DNA of 46,618 nt from Brasilonema angustatum HA4187-MV1. Its GTDB lineage: Bacteria; Cyanobacteriota; Cyanobacteriia; Cyanobacteriales; Nostocaceae. The stretch spans positions 1-46,618 of the forward strand of contig JAHHGV010000057.1 in the NCBI GenBank assembly GCA_019359695.1. The letters are read 5' to 3'. The notes under the pieces were generated by a model. It saw only the letters and a program-made list of their open reading frames with translations. It ran no database searches and was not told the origin of the DNA. Position numbers and translations under genes: made by a program. Positions 8,894 through 15,566 of the stretch are shown piece after piece. Every line of letters begins with the position of its first letter. Within the stretch, counting starts at the first letter, position 1.

Positions 8894-8971
8894 AAAAACA
8901 AAAAAAGTGATCTAGCTTTGTAAAAATCAAATAGGAGTTCTATAAAAGTCCTATACTAACAAAAGCGGTGA

Positions 8972-9088
8972 TATAGCAGTCCTAAATCATTTATGAGAAA
9001 CATTTGTGAAAAACAAGATACCCGACTTCTGGTGATAAGTCGGGTATCTTAGTTTAGGAATTTTCACAACTCATTTGGGATTACTATA
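8972..9088. repeat. MITE-like hairpin element with terminal inverted repeats
   Basis: Outer ends TATAGCAGTCCTAAAT and, inverted, TATAGTAATCCCAAAT match at 13 of 16 positions. The centre has a perfect 14-bp stem, AAGATACCCGACTT (9015-9028 with 9037-9050). A close relative with the same ends lies at 31567-31668. It has no coding capacity, so if mobile it would depend on a transposase elsewhere. Confidence 0.65.
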
Positions 9089-9187
9089 CATATAGGATGA
9101 CTTGTCCTCACCATTTATATCATCATTTTCCGAGTTATAAATTTAATTTTTTGATAAACCACTTGAAGAAACAAAGGATATTTTCGG

Positions 9188-10213
9188 ATGGAAAACTTTG
9201 GTATTTACACACTAGCCAATGATATTGTTTATAATCAATTAGTGGCATTACTAAACAGCATTGAAGTGAATGTTAGCCCAAATCTTCCGATTTGTATTAT
9301 TCCCTATGATCACAGACTAGACCGAGTGAAGCTAGAGGTCAGTTCTCGACCTAATGTCACCTTGTTTGAGAACAAAAGCTCAATGCAGCGCTGGGAAGAT
9401 TTTTATAATCAAGCTTGGAATGCCCATGCCCAAGCTAGCCACCTAAAGCAAGGTCACTCTAGAAAATGGTACAAACAAAGTAATTTATTCAGGAAAATGT
9501 GTGCATTTGATGGCAAGTTTAAACAATTTGTGTTTTATGATGCCGATAGTTTGGCAATGAGTTCTCTGGATAGGGTTTTAGAAAAATTAGACCACTACGA
9601 CTTTGTGTTTGATGATTGGGAACATGGCAAGTCAACTCCTGTTGCAGCACTCAACTTTGCTCGGATTGAAAAGGCAATAAGCTTGCCAGAATCTCAGGTA
9701 AGACCACTATTACATTGCTCTAGTTTCTTCGGTTCAAAACAGGGAATTTTTGGCAAGGATGAGCTAGAGATGCTAAGAGAGCGTTTGGTGAAAAACCAGG
9801 AGTTTACCTGGATTAATGAGCAGTCTTGGTGGTGTGATGCAGACTTATTTAGTTATATGACATTACGATGCAAGCGCCCACTCTTTAACTTTACCCTCAG
9901 CCCCAATGGTCAAGACATAACTGGCAATTGTGCCGACGCCGACCCTTTTATCAATATTAATAATGTTCTCTACAATCAAGATGGATTAAAACCAATTCAT
10001 CGCCTGCATTACATGAATTATTCTGCCATTGATTTTACTCGGTTGTGTCAAGGCGAAGACGTTGATATTCGTTACAAAAATGAATTTTTATACTATCGAT
10101 TTCTGAAGGAACCAGAAAAAAGATCTAAGCAACTCAAGCCGCCTAGCATAGGAGTTAAAACCAAGCGATTCGTACAAAAGGTTAAGAGCAGAATTGAAAG
10201 AACAATTTCTTAA
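9188..10213 (+). CDS. glycosyltransferase-like protein (Npun_R2821/R2822-type family)
   Basis: A 341-residue protein starting G-I-Y-T-L-A-N-D-I-V-Y-N-Q-L-V-A-L-L-N-S, a beginning I associate with a cyanobacterial family named after Npun_R2821/Npun_R2822. It has the layout of a GT-A nucleotide-diphospho-sugar transferase. The strand F-V-F-Y-D-A-D-S (about 117-124) holds a D-A-D motif that could bind the metal and sugar nucleotide, as in GT8-like enzymes. The C-terminus is basic and may lie at the membrane. It is followed after 150 bases by a GT2 gene on the same strand and faces away from the GT4 gene. Enzyme activity is inferred from the fold-like motif only. Confidence 0.75.
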   Translation: MENFGIYTLANDIVYNQLVALLNSIEVNVSPNLPICIIPYDHRLDRVKLEVSSRPNVTLFENKSSMQRWEDFYNQAWNAHAQASHLKQGHSRKWYKQSNLFRKMCAFDGKFKQFVFYDADSLAMSSLDRVLEKLDHYDFVFDDWEHGKSTPVAALNFARIEKAISLPESQVRPLLHCSSFFGSKQGIFGKDELEMLRERLVKNQEFTWINEQSWWCDADLFSYMTLRCKRPLFNFTLSPNGQDITGNCADADPFININNVLYNQDGLKPIHRLHYMNYSAIDFTRLCQGEDVDIRYKNEFLYYRFLKEPEKRSKQLKPPSIGVKTKRFVQKVKSRIERTIS

Positions 10214-10363
10214 GTTTAACTTTTGTCAACCCTACTATAGGATTCCTATTTGATTTTTGCTCAGCAAGGAACAGTGTATGTTCCCTGTTCCCTATTAAGC
10301 GTTCCCTGTTCTCTACCTCAATTAGTAAGTTCATAAACAAAACCGGATTCCTATATTAAAAAA

Positions 10364-11311
10364 ATGCCTAAAGTCAGTGTTTGTATTCCTACTTTTAATC
10401 GTGTTAATCTGCTACCTTTCGCAATTGAAAGTGTACTTCAGCAGACTTATCAAGACTTTGAATTAATTGTTTGCGATGACGGTTCTGCGGATAGTACTCC
10501 TAAACTTATGTCGCAGTACACAGATAGCCGCATCAAATATATGCGTCATCAGCAAAATATTGGTAAAAGCAATAATATGCGCTCTGGCTTTGATGCTGCA
10601 ACGGGTGAATATTTTATCAAATTTGATGATGATGACAGGTTAACTTCAGATTTTATATCACGTACCACAGCAATTCTGGATCAAAACCCTACTATTGATT
10701 TTGTTGGAACTGACCACTGGGTGATTGATATTAACAATATCCGAGATCAGACGAAAACACAAGAAAATTCTCGGCGTTGGGGTAGAGCGAATTTATCAGA
10801 AGGTGTTGTTGATAATTTACAGGAAGTTGTCTTTGTTAATCAAAGCTTTCAAATTGGCGCAACCTTATTTCGTCGTTCAGCCTTGCAAGAATTAGGATTT
10901 ATGCAGCCTAATTGGCAAAACTGTGAGGATAATGATTTATTTGTACGGCTGGCTTTGGCAGGAAAGAAAGGTTATTATCTCCCAGAACTTTTGATGGAAT
11001 ATCGCTTCCACGCACAACAGCAAGGTATTGATAGAGCAATTCCTTATCTCACAGATAAGTTACGGTATTTGGAAAGTTATCAATTTGAATCGGAAAAGCT
11101 AGAGAAAATTAGGCAACAGCGTCTTGCAGAGACACAGTTATTGTTAGGTTTACGGTTGATTTCAAAAGGTGAAACGCAAAAAGGAAGAAAGTTGGTTTTA
11201 GCTGGGAAGTCTTTTTCTCCAGCTAAGGCGTGGACTGGTTTGGGGTTGTTGGTGTTACCTGTGGGGTTGCGTTCTTTGGTGTTTGATTTGGTGAGAAGGG
11301 TGAAGGGGTAG
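10364..11311 (+). CDS. glycosyltransferase family 2 protein
   Basis: A 315-residue GT-A glycosyltransferase. The N-terminus V-S-V-C-I-P-T-F-N-R begins the Rossmann-like domain, with S-V-L-Q-Q-T-Y-Q-D-F-E-L-I-V-C-D-D-G-S as the nucleotide-binding strand and loop (Asp-Asp at about 38-39). The D-D-D-D stretch near residue 91 is the metal-binding DxD. Acceptor-side motif C-E-D-N-D-L-F-V-R-L-A (about 186-196) contains the probable catalytic Asp of the ED motif. There are no clear transmembrane helices, so it acts at the cytoplasmic face. It is probably part of a surface polysaccharide or glycolipid pathway with the two neighbouring transferases. Confidence 0.92.
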   Translation: MPKVSVCIPTFNRVNLLPFAIESVLQQTYQDFELIVCDDGSADSTPKLMSQYTDSRIKYMRHQQNIGKSNNMRSGFDAATGEYFIKFDDDDRLTSDFISRTTAILDQNPTIDFVGTDHWVIDINNIRDQTKTQENSRRWGRANLSEGVVDNLQEVVFVNQSFQIGATLFRRSALQELGFMQPNWQNCEDNDLFVRLALAGKKGYYLPELLMEYRFHAQQQGIDRAIPYLTDKLRYLESYQFESEKLEKIRQQRLAETQLLLGLRLISKGETQKGRKLVLAGKSFSPAKAWTGLGLLVLPVGLRSLVFDLVRRVKG

Positions 11312-11331
11312 GGGAGATGCAATTATTACAT

Positions 11332-12111
11332 TTACTGACTTTGTGGAAGTGTTGGAACAGTTTGGTTAGTTAATTTTGGTAGAAATTGACTGATAAGAAA
11401 AAGTGTAGCTAGAGTTAATGCAATTGACAAAGCTGCAATCACAATAGGATTATTTTTTCGCGTGCTTAGTTTACCTTGTGTATATGCTGTATTAGCTATA
11501 TCTATTTCACGCCTAGATTGTTCCAAAATTGATTGGAGAGCATTAATCTCCTCATCTTCTAGTTCTCTGAATTGCTCTTGCCTAAAAACGTTCTCTAAAA
11601 TTTTTACTTTCTCTTCTGGAGATGCTTGAGCAAGTTCTTTCTTGATAAATTCAGAAGGATTAGTTTTCCTTACTGGCTCTGATGATGGACTTTGAGGCGT
11701 TGAAGATTGTTGAAGTTTACTATTTTGTTTAAAATATTTTTCATGAAATTTCTGTAGGTTCTCGTGCTTGATAGGTTGTGATGATGAAGTTTTAGAAGTT
11801 GGTGGTTGAATTGGACTATCTTGTTTAATCTCTTGTTTAGTAAAGCTATACAAGTTATTTTGCCTTGCAGGTTGTGATGACTTGGTATGAGAAGTTGACG
11901 CTTGAGTTGGCGGACGTTGAGTATTGCTTATTTGATTTGTCTTCAATAACCATCTATAGTCACTGTCTTGAACCACCAAATGCTTTAATGAAGAGTATAG
12001 GTAGTGGTTTATCTCTCTTCTTTCAACTCCAAGCTTATTAGCAATTTGTATTGCTCTTAGAGGAGTACCATGCTTTAAAACATCAATAATTTTTGATTCT
12101 AAATTATCCAT
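11332..12111 (-). CDS. Z-alpha-like winged-helix protein with repeat linker and C-terminal membrane anchor
   Basis: A 259-residue protein of three parts. Residues 4-57 form a small winged helix. Its third helix reads R-R-E-I-N-H-Y-L-Y-S (31-40) and Trp54 follows in the wing. This matches the Z-alpha fold of ADAR1, where Lys169, Asn173, Tyr177 and Trp195 bind left-handed nucleic acid; here the matching residues are Arg31, Asn35, Tyr39 and Trp54. Residues about 70-180 are a Ser/Gln/Pro linker with three imperfect repeats of about 40 residues (S-S-Q/E-P-x-x-x-x-N-L/P then F-x-K). Residues 222-244 are a single transmembrane helix with a short tail, so it looks tail-anchored with the winged helix in the cytoplasm. 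It is divergent from the DNA-processing operon. No function is established. Confidence 0.75.
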   Translation of the reverse strand: MDNLESKIIDVLKHGTPLRAIQIANKLGVERREINHYLYSSLKHLVVQDSDYRWLLKTNQISNTQRPPTQASTSHTKSSQPARQNNLYSFTKQEIKQDSPIQPPTSKTSSSQPIKHENLQKFHEKYFKQNSKLQQSSTPQSPSSEPVRKTNPSEFIKKELAQASPEEKVKILENVFRQEQFRELEDEEINALQSILEQSRREIDIANTAYTQGKLSTRKNNPIVIAALSIALTLATLFLISQFLPKLTNQTVPTLPQSQ

Positions 12112-12497
12112 ATTAGCCCCCGATTTGCATCTTTTATCATGATGCTGAGATAGATCTTCAGTTGCAGAAATTTGATTTCCGGATATTTTTAACAGGTATG
12201 GAGTAATACCTCACGCAAAAACAAGCCAGTACTACAGGAGGGTTTCCCAGCCTATATATCTGACTTCACAAAGGCATGAACAGAGTTTATTATTACGTTG
12301 TAGTATACTGTATTATAAACTCTCGCTTTAAATGTGCCCAGCATAGTAGCGTGTTCGCAGGACATAACTTAACACATCTGTATTGATGTTTTAATAACAC
12401 TCATCCTGCCTAAATACCCCAAATAGGATAAAAAAGGGTGTCAATTATTGCCACTTGAGCTAGAGTGGTGCTGAATTAAATACAGGCAAGAATCCGC
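12112..12497. other. divergent promoter region of the DNA-processing operon
   Basis: These 386 bases separate the Z-alpha-like gene (minus strand) from the three-gene operon (plus strand) and hold no gene. The notable element is the inverted repeat at 12282-12323. Confidence 0.6.
12282..12323. promoter_or_regulatory. inverted repeat, possible operator
   Basis: AGAGTTTAT (12282-12290) and ATAAACTCT (12315-12323) form a perfect 9-bp inverted repeat with 24 bases between. Inside it AGTATACT (12302-12309) is an 8-bp palindrome, and TATTATAAA could serve as a -10 region. The position between two divergent genes, one of which starts with a winged helix, fits an operator. This is inference from layout only. 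Confidence 0.4.
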
Positions 12498-13349
12498 ATG
12501 GATACAAATGAATTAAAGTTCCTACTCAAGTTATTAGGATGCGCTAATTATAAATCAAGCTTTAGTGCTAGTATTTTCGATAGTTTTAAAGGTAAAGACA
12601 AAATTTGCCAAAATTTAGGCGATCGCGAGCTACTAGACTATTCCCGCGAGATTGCCACAGTCAAGATTTTACCACCTGGTAACGCTCTACTGAAACTTGA
12701 ACCAGCTCAGTTGCCCATCACAGACAAAGAACTCAAGGTACTGGAAAAGATAAGTAAAGCTGCGGCTAAAGTCTCCCCAAGTCAAATCAAAATTTCGTCG
12801 TTGAAAGCGCCTGAGAAAGAAGAGATATTGAAAACCCTGAGTGAACGGGGATTGATTGACGCTGAAATCAAACGCCAAAGAGTTAAAGCTGAGGTTTGGC
12901 TGACTGAACGAGGACTGGAGTATTTACGCGAAGATTACACTCCAAAGGGTGCTGCAACCATTAACTTGGATTTGCTGAATAACTACGTGCGGTTTCTGCG
13001 AAAATCTTTGCACGATAAGCCTGAACAGGTATCTACTTCAGCACATCAGAGTGAAGAATCTTCTCCAGAAACGATTGTCAATATTAGTGACGAAGATATT
13101 TTACAAACCATCCGGAGATTGGATCGGGAACTGGGAACTGACAATTATTTGCCAATCTTTCATGTGCGAGAAAAGTTACAACCTCCAATGTCAAGGGAAG
13201 AATTAGATAAGGCACTTTATCGTCTGCAAGCGAGTGACAAAATTGAGTTAAGTACCTTGCAAGAAGCTAGTGCCTATACTCCAGAACAAATTGATGCAGG
13301 AATTATTCAAAATATTGGTGGGCCACTGTTCTTTATCAGCGTCAACTAG
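12498..13349 (+). CDS. winged-helix protein, first gene of the DNA-processing operon
   Basis: A 283-residue protein without a family name I can give. Residues about 75-145 form a winged-helix-like domain: I-T-D-K-E-L-K-V-L-E-K-I, then E-I-L-K-T-L-S-E-R-G-L-I, then the wing V-W-L-T-E-R-G-L-E-Y-L. A second, similar segment at about 198-275 (D-I-L-Q-T-I-R-R-L-D, then E-L-D-K-A-L-Y-R-L-Q) looks like another winged helix. A polar linker joins them. No catalytic motif or membrane segment is seen. It starts the operon 59 bases before the ATPase gene, so it is likely a DNA-binding adaptor or regulator for the ATPase and nuclease. That role is inferred. Confidence 0.75.
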   Translation: MDTNELKFLLKLLGCANYKSSFSASIFDSFKGKDKICQNLGDRELLDYSREIATVKILPPGNALLKLEPAQLPITDKELKVLEKISKAAAKVSPSQIKISSLKAPEKEEILKTLSERGLIDAEIKRQRVKAEVWLTERGLEYLREDYTPKGAATINLDLLNNYVRFLRKSLHDKPEQVSTSAHQSEESSPETIVNISDEDILQTIRRLDRELGTDNYLPIFHVREKLQPPMSREELDKALYRLQASDKIELSTLQEASAYTPEQIDAGIIQNIGGPLFFISVN

Positions 13350-13408
13350 CAATAGATCAGTCTTTTTCACACTAAAACTCAGTTCGCTATTCTCACCTCA
13401 ATACAACT

Positions 13409-15547
13409 ATGCCATCCATAAACGACATCATTAAACGCGAGGTAAATCCTTTTGATCTGACAAATTTGAAACCCGGTAACTTTTGGGGAGAACAACAAGA
13501 CTCAATGTTAATGGTTGAGTCAATTCATCAAGAAACAATAGCTGAACTTGAAGAGCTATTAAACTTAGTTTGCACAGACAATCGTAGTCGTAGTGTCTTA
13601 CTTTTAGGTGACTCCGGTTCTGGCAAAAGTTATTTATTAAGTCGGCTCAAACGCACCTTTAACCCTAAAGCTTTTTTTGCCTACATCGATTCTTGGGCTG
13701 ATAGCGACTATATTTGGCGTCATGTCCTGCGCAATACAGTTGATAGTTTAATCCAAGTGCCAGAAGGCGAGCAAGAATCTCAGTTGATGTTATGGCTAAA
13801 AAGCTTATCTGCCTTTACCAAACGCAATCTTCAGCAGAGATTTTTTAATGATAGTATCTGGCTATTATTACAAAGCGATCGCCAAAAATTCATCAAGCAT
13901 CTTAAGCAAACCTATAAACAAGCTGGTATTTATAATCCTGACATCTTTTTTGGTGTGCTGCATGACCTGACAAATCCAGAACTATATCCCTTAGCCTGTG
14001 AGTGGTTAAAAGGAGATGACTTAAGTGAAGAGTCTATGCAAGAGTTAAAAGTCAAACACTGTATTGATTCAGAAGATGCAGCGAAAAATATTTTAGCAAA
14101 CTTTGGCAGGATTGCTACTGACACTCAGCCTATTGTTCTATGTTTTGATAATTTAGACAACATTCCTCGCTTACCAGACGGCTCTCAGGATTTTCAGGTT
14201 TTATTTAATGTTAATACAACTATTCATAATAGCTATCTCAAAAATTTCCTTGTCATTATAAGTGTCATTACTGATACCTGGAAAAGAAATAATGCTCGTA
14301 TTCAGCGTGCTGACAGAGCTAGGATTGAACGATTAGTTCAGTTAAAACTTATTACACTAGATCAAGCAGAAGCTCTCTGGGCTTATAGGTTGAAGGTATT
14401 ACACCACGAAGCAAACCCTCAGCCCACTTCTCCTATTTTCCCTTTGAAGAAGCAATTTTTAGAAGAGAGTTTTCCTGGTGGTAAGACTCGGCCTAGAAAT
14501 GCACTCAATTTAGGTAAACAGGAGTATATAAAGTATAAAATGTCAATATTAAGTACTCAAGCTACTGATACTACTAAACCTTTGGTAATTCTTACATCAC
14601 AACAGACAGGCAATAATAAAAAAGTTATTGCCCGTGTCACTCAAAAACCTAATACTCCTGAAACCCCGATAATTATAGATCAGCCGAACGAGAGTGATAA
14701 AAGTGAAGCGGAATTAAAGTTGCTGTGGCAAAAGGAATATAAAAAAGTTCAGGAAAAAATTACCAAAATTACTTTGTTAGCTGCTCCCGAACTTATTGGG
14801 ATGTTGCAAGAAGCCCTAGCTGTCTTAGAAGTACAGGGAATTAAGACCAAACTCATAAGTGGAAAGTACGCCAGTTATTCCCTAAGTTATCAACAACCTG
14901 GTAAGCGTGAACGAGTAGGAATAGTCTGGACAGAAGATTCACACATGACAAGTTTTTTCAATGTGATAAGTGCTTGTCAGAAAGCGATTCAGCAAAATCT
15001 CTGCCAAACTATGTACTTAATTCGGGCTGGAGGATTAGGGAAACCAAACCTTGCTGGAAATCAGATCTACCAACAGATTTTCACCTATACTAATCATCGT
15101 CATATCAAGCCAAATTTAACTTCTGTTCACTATTTAGCGACGTATCACAGCTTAGTGAATTCTGCACTTGCTCAGGAATTAGTGATTGCAGGTAAAACCA
15201 TTACTTTACAGGAACTAAAAACCTTAATCCGTGAGTCTCAACTTTTAGAAAAATGTACTTTGTTACAGGATTTAGAAATCGTTTCTAAACAAGAGTCTGA
15301 TGAAGACGATAGAAATGGGAAAAAAGATTTCAGATCTGTCAAAGATTTCTTGTTGAGTCTAATTAAAACTCAAGGTTATATGGGAGTTTTAACTTTAATT
15401 ACACAGTGTGTTAATCAGTTTCCTTTTGTTAAAGAAACTGATGTTCAACTTTTGATTGAACTCTTGTGTCAAGAACAAAAGGTGAAAATTATTAATCCAA
15501 AAGCTAAGCTACAAGACCAATTAATTTGTTTCATAGCTAAAATATGA
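13409..15547 (+). CDS. P-loop (AAA+/ORC-like) ATPase of the DNA-processing operon
   Basis: A 712-residue ATPase. The N-terminus has a N-P-F-D...N-F-W-G-E-Q-Q-D stretch (13-30). Walker A is G-D-S-G-S-G-K-S (67-74), Walker B is L-C-F-D-N-L-D-N (244-251), and I-I-S-V-I-T-D-T-W (283-291) may hold sensor 1. R-A-R-I-E-R-L (303-309) and R-P-R-N-A-L (361-366) could hold the arginine finger and sensor 2. The layout resembles Orc1/Cdc6-like or STAND-like AAA+ ATPases. After a linker (about 385-440) there is a second domain (about 445-620) with alternating helices and strands and a C-terminal helical part (640-712); I do not recognise these. The stop is 19 bases before the nuclease-translocase gene, so it is co-transcribed and probably loads or controls that protein. 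Confidence 0.8.
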   Translation: MPSINDIIKREVNPFDLTNLKPGNFWGEQQDSMLMVESIHQETIAELEELLNLVCTDNRSRSVLLLGDSGSGKSYLLSRLKRTFNPKAFFAYIDSWADSDYIWRHVLRNTVDSLIQVPEGEQESQLMLWLKSLSAFTKRNLQQRFFNDSIWLLLQSDRQKFIKHLKQTYKQAGIYNPDIFFGVLHDLTNPELYPLACEWLKGDDLSEESMQELKVKHCIDSEDAAKNILANFGRIATDTQPIVLCFDNLDNIPRLPDGSQDFQVLFNVNTTIHNSYLKNFLVIISVITDTWKRNNARIQRADRARIERLVQLKLITLDQAEALWAYRLKVLHHEANPQPTSPIFPLKKQFLEESFPGGKTRPRNALNLGKQEYIKYKMSILSTQATDTTKPLVILTSQQTGNNKKVIARVTQKPNTPETPIIIDQPNESDKSEAELKLLWQKEYKKVQEKITKITLLAAPELIGMLQEALAVLEVQGIKTKLISGKYASYSLSYQQPGKRERVGIVWTEDSHMTSFFNVISACQKAIQQNLCQTMYLIRAGGLGKPNLAGNQIYQQIFTYTNHRHIKPNLTSVHYLATYHSLVNSALAQELVIAGKTITLQELKTLIRESQLLEKCTLLQDLEIVSKQESDEDDRNGKKDFRSVKDFLLSLIKTQGYMGVLTLITQCVNQFPFVKETDVQLLIELLCQEQKVKIINPKAKLQDQLICFIAKI

Positions 15548-15566
15548 TTTTTTTTAATTTTAGCCA

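Larger units (their letters stand above)
8849..9187. other. intergenic region with STRR and a MITE-like hairpin
   Basis: Between the divergent glycosyltransferase genes there is no gene. It contains a GGGAACA heptamer run (8864-8893) and a hairpin element (8972-9088). The promoter of the gene at 9188 should lie in the last 100 bases, which are AT-rich. Confidence 0.6.
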
